Assembly (NCBI GenBank): GCA_037179335.1
Contig: JAKZHN010000008.1
Location: 62,001 to 126,000 of the forward strand
Origin: Cyclaneusma minus
Lineage: Eukaryota > Ascomycota > Leotiomycetes > Marthamycetales > Marthamycetaceae
DNA: 64,000 bases
Reading direction: 5' to 3'
Shown: piece by piece, positions 13,033 to 26,757 of the stretch
Numbering within the stretch: the stretch's first letter is position 1
How the letters are laid out: each line of letters starts with the position of its first letter
Translations under genes and position numbers: made by a program
Notes under the pieces: model-generated
What the model was told of the DNA's origin: nothing
Databases searched by the model: none
The model's input: the letters and a program-made list of their open reading frames with translations, nothing else

Positions 13033-15912
13033 TTTAATTTTAAATTATTATTTAGCTTTTTTCAAATTATTTTTATATATTAAATCTTTTTAGCAAATAA
13101 ATATTATAAAATTTATTATAAAAAATATATTTGGCTTAAATTAATGGTGTTTTAATATTAATGAAAGTAAATAAATAAAGGCATTTAATAATAAAAATGC
13201 TGTTTTTTTTATTTTTTTAATAATAGTGCAAATTTTATTTGCTATTCTTTTTAATAAGGTATAGAAATTTAAAAAGGCTATTATATATTATATAAGCTTT
13301 GGCTTTAAATTTATATAATTTTAAGTTTTTTTATAATATAGCAGTTTAATTAATTTAAAAAAAACCTTTTTAAGCATATTAATTTTTTTTATAATAAATA
13401 AAATATAAAATATTATAAAAAATATAGAACATATTAATATAAATATAGAAAGTATTATTTTAAAAAATATAAAAAATATTATTTTAAAGATTAGCTTTTT
13501 TCCGGATTTTTTTAATAAGGTATTATAAAGGAAATATATTAATGCTAAATAATAATTTTTTTAAAAAATATTTTTTAATATAATAATTCTATTTTTAATA
13601 TAATATTTTTTAGCCTAATTAATAATTGGATTATAAATTTCCAGCTATAAAAATTTAAAAATAATTAATATTATTTCAGAATTCAATAAAAGAAAATGCC
13701 TATTTTTTATTAGCCAAAATTAATAGCCTAAATTAAAAAACTTAACAAAAATGAATTATATATTTTGGCAAATTTCTTATTAATAAAGCCAATATTAAAA
13801 TATTTATTATTAATTAAGGCTTTTACAAATAAATTTATACGTTTGAAAAAAAAAACAATTAATATTAATTATAAGGCTTTGCTAAAATAAATATAAAATA
13901 ATGTTTTATTTTATAAATTTTAAAGCTATACAAATACTATATTGATTAATAATATTTTTTCTAATATTTTTCAGTTATAATTTAAGCTAAAAAATTATTA
14001 TTTTCCGGTTAAAAATACTTATTTTAACCAAATTTAAAAAAAGAAAAAATATATTTTAAATTTGTAAATTAAAAAAAAAATCTTTTTTAAATACTATTTT
14101 AATTATTTTTATTATAAATATTATTTTTATTAATTCTTTTATTTATTATAGCTAAATGCTAGTTTTATTTTTCTTGACTTTATCTTTTTTAATTTTGGCT
14201 ATTAAATGTTTTCCGGTTTTTTTAATACTCTTTTTATTTAAATTTAGGATTTCCGAAATTGGGTATAAATAAGAATTTATTTTAAGGCTAGCTATTTTTA
14301 TAATAATTATTAAAAATAAAGCTATTAGCTATATCTTTGATATTTGCAGCCAATTTTTTAATATATTTATAACTTTGGTATTTAGAGTTTTTATAATAAA
14401 AGCAAAAATTGTATTTATAATAATGTTCTTGCTATTAGGCTTTAAATAAATTTGAATTATAGCAAATATAATATTTAAAATTATAAAAAGAATTTAATTA
14501 AATAGTTTTAAATTTAATTGACGGAAATTAAAATAAATGCCTTAAATTAGTTATTACCATTATTATTACCATTGCTTTTTTTTAATTTATGTAATTTAAA
14601 AGCCTTATTAATTATAATTTCTAATCTTTTGATATATATGTTTTTAATACAATTATTAATGCATTAAAAAAGTTTTATTTATTTAATATATTTATTATTT
14701 GCAAAAGAAAATTAAAAAATTTAATATAGCTGGCTAAAATATTGGAAAATTTGTTATGCAATTTAATAATTTTTATTTTATTAAATTAATTAGCTAATTA
14801 TATTTTGAGTTTAAATTTAAAATAAAATACGGCAAAGCTTTATTTTTTTTATTTTTAGCTTTTTTAAAGCTTTTTTGGCTTTTTTGTATTTATTTAAAAT
14901 AATATAAATCTTTATTAAACCATTATATAAAGCTTTTATATTTTTTAAGGCTATTTTAAAAAAATATATAACATTAATATATTATTTTGCTTTTAATTAT
15001 TTTGGCTAAAAATTAAATTTGCTTATAATTAATATTATAAATTGTATTATTAATTTATAAAATGCAATATAATTTCTATTTCCAAATTAAGAATGTTTTT
15101 TAATACTTTAAAAGATTTTTATTTTTATTAGTAAGTTTTTCGGGATTTTTAATATAGCAATTTCAATATTTAAAAAAATATTGCTTTTAAAATAAAAAAT
15201 AATAGTTTTAATATTAATTAGCTAATTTTAAAGCTTAATAATTTTAATTGCATTATTAAAAAATTAATTAAATAAATTATTTATAGCTTTATCAATATTA
15301 TATATAAAAGTTTTTAAATAAATATAATTTTCGATTATAGCATTAATAAGGATGTTTTTTTAAAAAATAACGGTATTAAAATTAATATTAGTTTATTATT
15401 TATTACCAAGGTATTTAAAAGCGGTTTTAAAATATAAAACTTTTATAATTTTAAATTATTTGGCTATTTTATTTATAATAATTATAGCAATTATAATTAT
15501 AGTACAGGTTTTTTAATTTAAAAATTATAGAATTTTTTAAATTATATAGCTTAAAATAAAAATATATTAAATATATAAAATCTAAGGCTAAATTTAAAAA
15601 CTACGCAATTTTAAGCTGCTATTTGTTTGCAAATAAAAGGCTGTAATTATTTTAAGGAAATTTAAATCGAGTTTAATTAGTAAAAAAAGCTTATAAATTA
15701 TTACGGCAATTTAAAGGCAAGGTAAAAATTAAAATAAAGCAATATTATAAATTGCCAATGGAAATCTGCAGCTTTATAAAATTTTAAAGGCTTTGCAGGC
15801 TAGCGCAAAACGCTAAAATTACATGCCTGGCACGGGAGAGGGCTCGGGGCGCGTGGCGCGTGGCGCGTGCCCGAGGCATATATTTAAGGCACCTAAAGTC
15901 AGTACTGTGATA
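13033..15912. mobile_element. ~2.9-kb repeat unit, complete second copy
   Basis: This unit consists of a ~1.97-kb core (13,033–15,000) and a ~0.9-kb segment (15,001–15,912). The core aligns with about 2,090–4,243 and the 0.9-kb segment with 12,128–13,032. Joining those two first-copy pieces across the LTR element recreates the same core–segment order, so two units stood in tandem before the retroelement inserted. The 0.9-kb segment ends in a GC-rich motif (GGGGCGCGTGGCGCGTG … GCACCTAA) followed by TGTGATA or TGTGACA. No protein family was recognised in it. Confidence 0.7.
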
Positions 15913-16434
15913 AATTCCTTATTTTTGCGACCAATAATTTAATCAAAAATTTGGAGCTATTTTTAATATTATTAAAAAGCCGTATTTATAGCATTTATAT
16001 ATAGAAATTCGGCAAAGTTAACCGTGGTTTAATATACGGATTCGGCGAAAATAAAAGCTGCAAAATATTAGCGGGTAAATTAAAACATTTATTAATATAA
16101 AATAAGCTAGTTTTTACTAGCCTAATCCTTTTTATTTTAGCAAATAATAGCCTTATTATCAAAAATAATACGTTTTATATTATTGGCTATTTTTTATTAT
16201 TTTTAAGCGCCCGCAAGCTTAAGTATTTTTTTTTAATTAATATTATAATTATTAGAAAAAAACTGGAATTTTTATAATTTGCTTTAATGCATTATTTTCG
16301 GCTTTTATATTTCTTTTTTAATTTTTTTAATTTTTTTATTATTGCAGCCTTATTTATAATAAATTAATTAAAACAAAAATAAAGTTTAAAATAAATTATT
16401 TAAATCTTAATATTTTAATAATATTTTTTATAAA

Positions 16435-17830
16435 TATAATTAAATAAGCTATAATTATTAAAATTATAATTAAGGTATAAACATAATAATATTAATTTTA
16501 ATTATATTGCTGGTTTTTATTTTAATAGTAACCGTTTTTTTTGCTTTTGCAATTAGGCTAATATTAAATTGCTATATTATTTTTCAAAATATCATATAAA
16601 TTATATAATTTATTATAATCATTATAATATTGTTTTAAATTATTTATATTAAATATTTTTTAAATTAAAAATTAAAAATTAGGCTTATTTTTGCATTTCA
16701 TATTTCCGGCTATATTAAATATATATTATATATTAATTTATAATTAATTATTTTATTAAAAAATCAAATTTGATTTCATATTATTATAAAGCTTAAAAAT
16801 AAATTAATTATTAAAAAGTATAAAAAAATTATTTTTTATATAAAAAAACAAAATCTTTATTTTATAATAGAATTTTTTAATTGTTTTAGTCTTTTAAGCC
16901 TTTTTAACAAATTAATTTAATGCATATGATATATACTATTGCTTCGCGTTTATTATATTTGATATTAAATTTTTAATTCTTTTTATAAATTCTTTTTAAT
17001 TTTCAATTTATTTAATAATATTATTATATAATATATATATATAGCTTTTAAGTGCAATTAAAGTATAATAAATATAAATTGAAATTATATATAAAAATAG
17101 TTTTATAGGCAATTAAATTATTTATAATATTTATATATATTATATATATAATTTAATTTAATATTTAATATATAAAAATTTTTAACCATGCAAAGCGTTT
17201 TGGTAATTAATTCTTTATTATTGGAATTTAAGCTAAATAAATTATATTTATAAATAAAAATTGCGGTTTTGGCTTATAACTTTGTAATGTCTTTTTTTAG
17301 CTTTAAATTTTTAAATAATTTATTAAATAGCTGCAAAATTATTAGAATTTAAATTTGCTTAGGTTTGAATTAAATTAAATATAAAAGCAAAAGCTTAATT
17401 AATTTCACTTTTATATAATATATTTATATTTTTGGCTAGGGCGCTTTAATTTTAAATTTGCTTAAATTAATTTGCATTAATAAATTAGCTATTTAATTAA
17501 AAAAAAACTATTAAATAAGTTTTAATTTAAAATAAAAAGGTTTTTAAACTATTTTTAATTATTAGTCTTAGAAATGTCTTTATTAGCATTATTAATAAAT
17601 ATATTATTATTTTTATTAAATATGGGTCTTTAATTTAATATGTAAATTTTGCCAATATTGCTACTAATATTGATTTTTGTTTTAAATTAAGCAAAATTTG
17701 TTTTTAAAGCTTTTAATAAAATTCTTGCAAATAGGATTATTGCTAGATTTGCAATTAGCAAATTAAATAATTATTATTTTGCCGAATTATTATTTTTTAA
17801 AATAAAAACAGCTATTTTATTATAATACTT
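16435..17830 (-). mobile_element. gag-side fragment of the gypsy element
   Basis: This stretch aligns collinearly with 10,495–11,902, the 5'-internal (gag) part of the complete element. The alignment stops exactly where the LTR begins in the full copy, near the word GCTATTTTATTATA. No LTR follows here. The copy is heavily mutated and noncoding. Confidence 0.65.
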
Positions 17831-18261
17831 AAATATTTATGTAATTTATTTGTAAATATATTTTAGCCTAAATAAGCAGGCACTAAATATTATAATTAGG
17901 CTAAAGCCAGCTTTATTTACAAATATTAAATTAAATATAAAATTATTGCTTAAAATAAATTAAAGAAATTAAAAAAGCTAGGCGCAATAATTGATATTTT
18001 AAATATAATAAATAAAAAATTATTATATGAAAAATACTTTATAAATAAAAGCTAAAATATAATATGAAATTATATAAAACAATATTTAGCAAAATAAATA
18101 AAAGGCTATTTTTTATAAAAAATATTATAAATTTAAATAAAAACCCTATTATATATATATTGGGCAAAATATTAAAAGTTTAATAAAATAAAATCAGATT
18201 CTAATATATTTTAAAAACCGTAAGTTATTAAGCATTAAAAATACCTATAAAAATATATAAT

Positions 18262-18384
18262 AAAATTAAAGTTAAAATTAAAGTTAAAATTAAAGTTAAA
18301 ATTAAAGTTAAAATTAAAGTTAAAATTAAAGTTAAAATTAAAGTTAAAATTAAAATTAAAATTAAAATTAAAATTAAAAATTAA
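18262..18384. repeat. 12-bp minisatellite (AAAGTTAAAATT)n
   Basis: About eight direct copies of a 12-bp unit are followed by a collapse to a 6-bp unit (AAAATT). It lies in the AT-rich block next to the inverted gypsy copy. Confidence 0.85.
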
Positions 18385-18632
18385 AATGCAAAATTAAAAT
18401 GCAAAAAACCAAACAAAAGAAAATTAATATAATAAAAGCTGGTATATTATTTACATATTTTAATTAAAATTATATTATAAAAATTAAAATAAATTTATTT
18501 TACCAATTTATTTATAAATTATTTAAAAAGCAGATAATTATATTAAAAAAATGTTTTAATAATACGCTAATAAGAATCAGGATTTATAAATTAAAAAGCC
18601 TAGCAACAGCAGTTATATTATTTATATTTTTT

Positions 18633-18990
18633 TTAAAAAGAAAGATTATAAAAAATTAAATAATATTATTATTAAAAATTGCTATTTATTTATTTTAATT
18701 AATAAAGTTTTGGCTAAATTAAAAAAAACCAAAAATTTTATTAAGCTAACGTTTAAAATTTTATATTATAAATTATATATATATATATATATATAATTAA
18801 AATATAATTATTTAAATTAGTAAATACGCTAGCTATATTTGAAGCCAATATAAATATAATATTTAAAAATTATTTAAAAATTATTTGTATATTATTATAA
18901 TAATTTATTTAAAAACTTCTAATGAATATAATAAATATATAAAAGCCGTATTTAAAAAACTATAAAAATATTTTTTTTTATAAAAAAAAT
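18633..18990 (+). pseudogene. Ty3/gypsy reverse transcriptase relic (inverted copy)
   Basis: The plus strand reads KDYKKLNNIIIKNCY followed by INKVLAKLKKTKNFIKL, the same RT block as at 9.2 kb but more decayed. An (AT)n tract interrupts it around 18,776–18,796, and several stops are present. Its strand agrees with the inverted LTR at 23.1 kb. Confidence 0.65.
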
Positions 18991-19029
18991 ACAAATTTAA
19001 AATAAATAAAATTTATTTTTAGGCTTTGC

Positions 19030-19032
<3 letters not shown>

Positions 19033-19062
<30 letters not shown>
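19033..19062. repeat. (AT)n dinucleotide tract
   Basis: An uninterrupted AT run of about 15 units; shorter ones occur at about 18,776–18,796 and 22,120–22,138. Confidence 0.9.
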
Positions 19063-19063
<1 letters not shown>

Positions 19064-20524
19064 CCGAAAAAGATATATATTATTTAAAAATAGCCTATAT
19101 TAATTATGTATATAAAATTGCAATTATTTTTAAAATAAGCTAAGTTTTATAAATAATTTATTTTGAAATATAATAAACTTATATTGCTTATAAATAATTT
19201 ATTTATTAATAATATTAATAATAATAATAAACAATCTATTTATATAGCCTTTAAAAATATAAATACATATATTAAAAATATATTTGCAAATTATATATAA
19301 TGCTTTTAAATTTATAATATTAAAAATTTTGAAGCAATTTAAAACTTTAAATAATTTAATATAATATTATTAATATCTAATAGCCTTTTAATTTTATGAG
19401 CTAATTAATATAAAATTAATATATTGAATATATAATATTAAATTGCTTACAATTATAAAAAAAAATTGAAATAATATATTAAAAATTTATATTATAAAAT
19501 TTTAATATTTTTAAATTCTAATAATTTGCGCTATTTTATAAAAATAAAAGAATTTAATAAATATTAAATAAAATAGGCTATAAAATTAATATTTTAATAT
19601 TTTAATATTAAATATATTGCAAAAGTTAAAATTTCCGCTAATTTTGTATTTTATAAGCCAAATTATAAAAAAGCAATAAAAATATTAAAAGGGTTTTTAT
19701 TTATATTATAATAAAAGCTTTGCTCTTTATTTAATTATATATTAAATATATAATTTTTAAAAAATATAGCTGCTTTTATAAATTTAGCAATTATACTTTA
19801 ATTAAAATTATTAAGCCAGAAAATTATTATTCTATATTTTATTTCAATCATAAAACCCCAAAAGCCAAAACAATTAAAGCAAGCTTTATAATTAGTTTTA
19901 AGGCTAAAGAAAAATATATAATAAAAATATAAAGCCAATTTATATTATATAAAAATCAATAATAGCAATTTAAAAATAATATATTATATATAAAAAACCA
20001 AATTATATATTTTTATAATAAATATATTGCGGAATAAATTTTTATATATTTATTATAATAATAAATTAACAAGGTATTTTAAAATAAATTAAATATTAAT
20101 TTTGATTTATTATAAATATTATTAATTAAATATAAAACTAAAATTATAAAATTATATATATAATTATTATATTTATTAACAAAATAAAATGCGCTAATAT
20201 ATATTTTATAATTAATTATAGCTTTTTTTAGCTAATAAATTATAAATATATTTATTATAGAAGTTTATTATAAATTTGCTAAGATTGTAATATATAAATA
20301 AAATATTTAATATTATTTTAATAATAATAAATTATTATATTAGAATTACGCAATTTATATATATAATTAAAAAATCTAATTAAACCTTTTTAATAAAGTT
20401 ATGTTTTAATAAAAATCTTTCAAATTATTGTATTTAATTATAGCTTTATATTTATTGATATATTATAAAAAGATTTTTATTATAAATTTTATATAATATA
20501 TAAATATAATATTTTATTTTGTTT

Positions 20525-20526
<2 letters not shown>

Positions 20527-20560
<34 letters not shown>

Positions 20561-20567
20561 AATAAAA
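20527..20567. repeat. (AAAT)n tetranucleotide tract
   Basis: About ten units of AAAT, degenerating into AAAAT, within the AT-rich block. Confidence 0.85.
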
Positions 20568-23071
20568 TAAACCAGATTTTAAAAGCTTATATATAATGTT
20601 GCTGCAATAATAAAAAAATTAATTAAACAATTTAATTAACTATAATAAACTTTGCCTATAATAATATAATGTTTTTTTTTCTATAATATATAAATATTTT
20701 CTATAAATTAATATTGATTTTTTTATATAATTTATAAAAATTAAAATACCTAATATAAAAAAGCAAAAAATAATAATATAGTAAATATATATTATTATAA
20801 AAGTTGGAAAAATATTATTAATAAATATATAAAAAAATATATAAAAAAATATAAAATTTTAAATTTCAATAAAAGAAATTAAACTTTTCTATTCATTAAA
20901 AGTATATGCTTTAAGGCTAAAACGCTAATAAAAAATATATAAGCCTTTTTTTTAATTATTAAAAAACTAAAAGCCCAAGCTTATTATTGAAACTTTTATT
21001 TAAATTTTAATTAAAAACACTATATAATATGTTTTATATTAGCTTTTTAAAATTTATTAAAACATTTTAAAATAATATATATAAATTATATTTTATAAAT
21101 TTTAAAAACCCCAAAAATAATAATAAATAAAAAATCGAAAACATTATAATAAAAAAAAAGACTTATATTTTATATATATTAAAAAAGCTAAAACCGAAAT
21201 AAAAATTAAATATTGGCCTAAAAAACCCTTAGAAGTATTCTAATACTTTTAAATAAATTTATTAAAAAAATACCAAAATTAAATTATAATAATAATAAAA
21301 CAATTATAAAAAAGACGCAAGCTTTAAAAAAATGCTAAAAAGCCAGCTCCGATTTTATATTTAAAATAGAAAATGCTTAATTGTATGCAATATTAAGCAA
21401 AAATAAAAATAAAAATATTCAAAATACAAAAATATAAATTATATTTTATAAAAACTTAAATTAAAAACTTAAAAATTAGATAATAAGCTTAATTCAATTA
21501 AAAATTATAAAATATATAATTAAAAATTAAAAATTTTATATATTAAATAATTCAATTAAACATAAATATTATATAAAATAAACCTGATTAGCAAAATTAA
21601 AAAATTTATAATTTTTTTTAAATTTTAATATATATATATTAAATTTATAATTTTTATACTTTGTTTTATATTGCTAAAAAGAATTATATTAAATAAAGTA
21701 TTTTCAAAAAAATAATTAAAATTATAATTTATTTATATTTTAATTAAATCTATATGAAAAAAGCAAAAAGTAAATTTATTAAATAGTATTAAATATTAAT
21801 TATTATATATATTAAAATATAAATTATAAAAATAATTTTAATTAAAGCTATTATTATAGCTATAATATTATTGAATATATTATATGTTTTTTATTTTAAA
21901 AAAAAATTTAAAGCGAAAACAACTTTTGGCAGCTTTTATATTATCTTTTAATTATATTAATTTATTATTATAATTAGCGTATTAATTTTTTTTTAAAAAG
22001 CCTAAATTTTAATATAGCAATAGCAATAGCGGTAAAATATAAAAATATTATAAATTATATTAAATAGGGAAATTTAAGCAATAAAAATTTATAAAATAAT
22101 AAATTAATTGCTAAAAAAATATATATATATATATATATTATACAATAAAAAGGCTTATAATTACCGCAATAATAATTGTATTTAAAATTATTTGCAATTT
22201 AATTATAAATTTTAAAACTTTTATAAAAAAGTTTAAATAACTTTGATATATAATAAATATAAATACAAATTTTATATATAAATATAGGCTTAATAAAAAT
22301 ATAATTCAAATTTTATAATAAAACCGCAAATTCAATATTATTATTATAATTATAAATAAAATTTTTGCTATATAGGGCTTAAAATAAGCTGCCGCTAAAA
22401 TTTTATATTTTGCAATTAAAAATATTAAAAGCTATAATATTAAAATTAAAAAAATCCGTTAAAACGGCATATATTAAAAAATCCGTATAAAAGCAATAAT
22501 AAAAAAAGCCTAATAAAAATAGAAAAGCCTGCTTTTTATAAATAAAGCCCTAATAAAATTTAATATAATTGCTATAAAAAAATTAAAAAAAAATGCAATT
22601 AAACATTAATATATTATTATTGCAAAATATTATATATATAAAGGCAAAAGATTTATAAAACTTTAAAACTAATTATTTGAAATAAGCCGCTATTATATTA
22701 ATTTTCCGGCATTTATAAAAAAAAGCATATATAAAAGCGGGAAAAATATATATAAGCTAATAAAAATAGTAAAATTCCAATAAATTTTAATATAAAATAA
22801 TTAAAATTAAAATTATAAAAACAATTAAATAAAAGCCTAAAATTAATTTAATAATAAATTATATAAATTATATATTAAAATTAAATTTTTAAAAATTAGG
22901 CAATAATAAATTTAAAAATAATTATTAATAATAGCAAATTAATAAAAGCCTATTAATTTATATAGCTAAAATAAAAATTAAAAATTAATAACCAAAGCTA
23001 AATATTAAATTACCAAAAAGCAAAAATTTATATTTAAAAGCTTTAAGGTTTAAAATTAAAAAAAAAACAAT

Positions 23072-23298
23072 TATTATATAAAGATAAAAAAGGCGCTTTA
23101 TAAGCATTTTATAAAATATATATATTAAGAATATATAAAAAATAAATATTATTTATTAAAAAATCTAAGCAAGGCTTTTAATATATAATATTCAAACGCT
23201 GCTATTTTTATTTAAAAAAAGCAGCGGCTATCTTTTGTAGCTAAAAAAATATATATAATACACCTTTATTTGCCAATTTATTTTTAACCATTATAATA
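23072..23298 (+). repeat. inverted copy of the same LTR
   Basis: The reverse complement of this 227-bp stretch aligns with the LTRs at 4,244 and 11,903, including the TAGCCGCTGC-type core and the TGGTTAAAAATAAATTGG start. The adjoining sequence down to about 22.4 kb is the reverse complement of the region just inside the LTR at 4,469–5,130. It is therefore the 3' LTR of a second, oppositely oriented copy. Confidence 0.75.
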
Positions 23299-24990
23299 TA
23301 ATAGCCCGAAAAAGCGCCGTTTTTTAAAAAATCTTAATTAAATATTTATAAATACTAAAAGTCAAAATATTTTATTTAGCTTATATACAAATTTTTAAAC
23401 GCTTATTATTTTAAAATCTGCTTTACCTTTTTTATTTTTTTTATTAATAGCCAATCTTCATTTGCTTTTTTTTAATATAATATTATTAAATATACGCTAG
23501 CTAATTGGTTTATTTTCCAAAAAAAACTACAAAAATCAAAATTAATAATATATTTAAAAGCCAGAATTTGATTTAAAAAAGCTTAAATAATATTAAAATG
23601 TATAATGTATAAAAAATACAGCAAATAATTATTTTTACCATTTTTTATAATAAGCTTTTTATAAACGAATTTTATAAAATTATTTATTTCCTTTTTAGCA
23701 ATATTATAAATTATTTCCGCTAATTAATTATATTTATTAGCGTTAGATGCTTTTAAAAAACGCTTTTAATCCGATATATTAAGCGAGTTGCTATAAATTA
23801 CTTTTCAAGGCGCGCGACGGCGAGTATAAAAAAACCTTATTATCCAGCTTACCGCCATTTAATTTAAACCGGCTATATTTCCGTTTATAAATATTTTACC
23901 ACCGCTTTCCTCCTCGCTACTTTTACTATTATTCTCCGCGCTATTCTCCCTAAAACTCTCGGCTTTATTAATCTCGTTTTTAATCTCGATTATTTTGCCT
24001 TTATAAATTTCAAAAACTACAAATTCGATTATTGCAATAAAAGCCAATCTAGCCTAGCAATTTCCATTATTATATATATTAGGCATATATATATATATTA
24101 GCTATTATAAATTATCCATTTAAACGTTTTTTTATTACCGTATTTAATTGCTTTTAAAATAAAATAAACCTTAAAATTAAAAATAATAAAAATAAATTAA
24201 TGAATAATTATTTTCATTTTTTTATAATATGCAGTAAATAGCAAATTTTAAAAAACAAAATTAAAAGCTGCTTTTTTATTTAATTTATATAAAATAATAT
24301 ACCGCAAATACAATTATCCTAAATAGAAACCTATTTACTATTGCATATTGAATATAAATGCTTAATTTGCATTTATCGCCGGCAAAATAAAGCATAATAA
24401 ACGGCTTTTTTATTATTTCGTTAAAATATTTTATAATATAATTGGGCAAAATCTCGGCGATTAATTTTTTTTTAAAAAATAGAATTTATATTGCTATAAT
24501 TTGTAATTGTATTGCAATAAATTATAATTTTATTAATTCGCATTTATAAAAATTAAAAAATACCATTAAATAAAGCATTGAAAATATCCGTAATGCTTTT
24601 TTTGTATTTAATTTAAAATTTGAAATTATCAAAAAATATAAAAATTAAGCTTTTATTAAATTTATTTTTTATTTTTCCCAATTCCTTTTTGCTTATATTA
24701 ATTTATAATAAATTAACGATTATTAATATAATACGCGCTAAATTTAAAAGCTTTATTATATATTTTAATATTATTTAATTAATTTTTAATTATTTTATAT
24801 TTGGCAATAAGCCTATTATTAAAGCAATATTAATAGCGTATATATTATTACCTTATTTAAAATCCAGAATAAATGCAAATTTATTAATTTTAATTTTATT
24901 AATATATATAATCGGGTTTAATTTTATTAGTACTTTATTTTATAAGGGAAATATTTTGCCAAAAACATTCAAATACTGGAAAGCAATTTT

Positions 24991-25506
24991 TTAACCGCCA
25001 AGCTTGGCGTCCAAAATGGCTTTGGTGGCGAGGGCCTGGTAATGTGGTTCGATCTGGTTAAGGCGCACAAACTCCCTCAAATAGGTCGGGAAAGCATCAT
25101 GGAGATAGCAGCCTCCGCCCAACTTTCTTGTGGAATAATCTGTAAATTTCGCAAATTTGCGCTCGAAGCCCGACGGGATATAGCACCTTTCGACATCACG
25201 CACTGGGAAATGCTTGGACGCGTCTGATGATCGCGATATTGAACTATGGAGTAAAGACATACCGCCGAGCTCGGTCCGGCTATTCATTGAATAATTCGAT
25301 TCTGCTAGGTTGGATATACAGCAACTCACCTGCAGCAGCAAAGTCCGGTACTCGATGTCAGAGGCTATTGTTGTGGAAGTAGATTTCGAGATGTTGGTAG
25401 AGGGGTGTTGAAGTTGAGAGAGGAGCGGGTTGGAAGTGGCGATGCAGAGAGAGGAGGGCTCTTGTTGGTTGTTGTTTGGGGCGAACACATTGCACCCAAG
25501 TCGCAA
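24991..25506 (-). CDS. unrecognised ORF at the border of the AT-rich block
   Basis: A 171-codon minus-strand frame ends about 20 bp from where the AT-rich block begins. Its C-terminal half (…HFPVRDVERCYIPSGF, FAKFTDYSTRKLGGGCYLH, LREFVRLNQIEPHYQAL) has the balanced composition of a real protein. The N-terminal part is Ser/Thr/Asn-rich. The upstream end of the frame is TTG, not ATG, so the true start is probably in a further upstream exon (possible acceptor CATCTCAG near 25,512). A phase-0 intron GTGAGT…CCAAG (25,329 down to about 25,213) would remove 117 nt without changing frame. I do not recognise the family. It may be a gene truncated by the neighbouring repeats. Confidence 0.4.
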   Translation of the reverse strand: MRLGCNVFAPNNNQQEPSSLCIATSNPLLSQLQHPSTNISKSTSTTIASDIEYRTLLLQVSCCISNLAESNYSMNSRTELGGMSLLHSSISRSSDASKHFPVRDVERCYIPSGFERKFAKFTDYSTRKLGGGCYLHDAFPTYLREFVRLNQIEPHYQALATKAILDAKLGG

Positions 25507-25658
25507 GCCTGAGATGATATGTGATACACATTACAATGGTCTACGACAAAGTATACACAGTGAAGTGCCCATTACCCCTGAGCCCCTCTGAACACACCCA
25601 GGTATACAACCCAGCCCATTCCCACGCCAAAGAAACACCAACCCCCTATGCCATCCCC

Positions 25659-26757
25659 TCAAGTCGACTTCCCCGCATTCCCCTTCCCCACCAGAAACCA
25701 CTCAAAAACCTTATCAAACACGCCTTTCGCCCCCGTCTCAATCACATCCCCATGACACGGCACAATCCTCTCCACCTCCCACTTCGCCATCCTATTCACA
25801 CTCTCCCCAAAGCCCTGTCTATCATTCGCCGCAAACATATACCAAATCATTCTCTTCTGCCAAATCGCACTTCCCTTCGTGCTCTGAATGCCCGCAAACA
25901 GTTTCGTCGCAAAGCCCTTTGTGGGATCTTCTGGTGATTTGGAATATTGTTCTGTGGCTGGGAGGTTGAAGAGTAAGTCGGCTTCGATGATTGTCTTTTC
26001 GGGCTTGTAGTAGAATACTAGCTCTTTGTTTGGGTGTGCGTCGACGTATTCGTATTCGAAATCTTTGTCGAATTCTTCGCTGATTTTGATGGAGCGCTTG
26101 TTTTCTTTGGTGAAAAGGGTGGAGAAGGTGAGGGGTGTTATGCGCGGGTCGTCGGTCACTTTGGCACGCTTCTCGGGCAGGCCGGAGGGAGCGATTAGGT
26201 GTGCGGATGGGTAGGCAGAAGCCCATTCGGAGAGGAAGATGTGGTGCTCCATGTCGGAGGCGGCTATGTAGCGTACGTTGTCGCCCATTTCGGAAAGTTT
26301 GGTCTTGACGGCGGGCGTGAGGGCAACGGGGGAGAAGACTGCTAGGGCGCCGGAAGTGAGGCGGACTGCGTTTGAACAGAATTAGCTGTGTTCTACCTAG
26401 TTTTTCGAGGCTTGTCTTCAAGGCTTATGTTTGGGGCGGAGGGTTTTGTCGGTGGGGAAAGGGGGCGGTTTAGAGATGAAGATAGTATGCCTTGGGCGGT
26501 TGGGCACCGAGGGGGAACTGGAGGCAAAAGAGCCAGGCGAAGTCGCTAGTGCTGACAATGCCTGGGGAAATAGAATGGAAAAATCAGAGGCGAATCTGCG
26601 AATCTGCGAATCTGCCATGCTTACCGATAGTCCCTCGTCCGCCAATCTTGATCATGCCAAAGCGGAGGAAGGGCGTGGATAGGGTGACGATGTTGGGTGT
26701 GACAGAGCGGATGGCCATGACGGCGTCCGGGTTACTAGGGACCAGCTTGTTCGACAT
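25659..26757 (-). CDS. DUF4336 family protein (metallo-beta-lactamase-like fold)
   Basis: Two exons, 26,757–26,625 and 26,365–25,659, join through a 259-nt GTAAGC…GCAG intron to give 279 residues; the junction reads TI|VRLTSG in frame. The sequence follows the fungal DUF4336 pattern: TPFLRFGMIKIGGR at about residues 28–41, ALAVFSPVALTP at 51–62, IAASDMEHHIFLSEW at 78–92 and VPCHGDVIETG at 247–257. His85/His86 and Cys248-His249-x-Asp251 resemble metal-site positions of MBL-fold hydrolases, although the classical HxHxDH is absent. No substrate is known to me, and no signal peptide is seen. The ATG at 26,757 matches the usual family start. The intron holds three 9-bp direct repeats. It is the first clearly intact gene next to the AT-rich block. 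Confidence 0.85.
26591..26616. repeat. 9-bp tandem repeat GCGAATCTG within the DUF4336 intron
   Basis: Three direct copies lie a few bases inside the 5' splice site of the intron, between the exons of the DUF4336 gene. Confidence 0.8.

Larger units (their letters stand above)
18600..23298 (+). mobile_element. second, inverted and partial copy of the gypsy element
   Basis: From the LTR at 23,072–23,298 leftward, the reverse complement follows the 7.9-kb element from its 3' LTR toward pol; clear matches lie at 22,440–23,070 versus 4,469–5,130. A plus-strand RT relic at 18,633–18,990 lies about 4.4 kb from the LTR, close to the 4.7 kb spacing in the complete copy. No 5' LTR or gag was found for this copy, so the left limit is approximate. 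All frames are closed by stops. Confidence 0.65.
1..24975. repeat. AT-rich block of mutated transposons
   Basis: The first 25 kb is overwhelmingly A and T with stops in every frame. The few open frames longer than 60 codons are lysine/isoleucine/asparagine-rich and match nothing I recognise. The block changes abruptly near 24,975 to sequence of roughly balanced composition. Several long internal repeats, including a complete LTR element, show that the block is made of transposon copies, and the differences between copies are nearly all C/T and G/A. This is what RIP or a related process leaves in ascomycetes. The left edge is cut by the window. Individual elements inside it are listed separately; the stretches not listed (for example 4.5–8.8 kb outside the RT relic, and 23.3–24.97 kb) show only AT-rich decayed sequence. 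Confidence 0.9.
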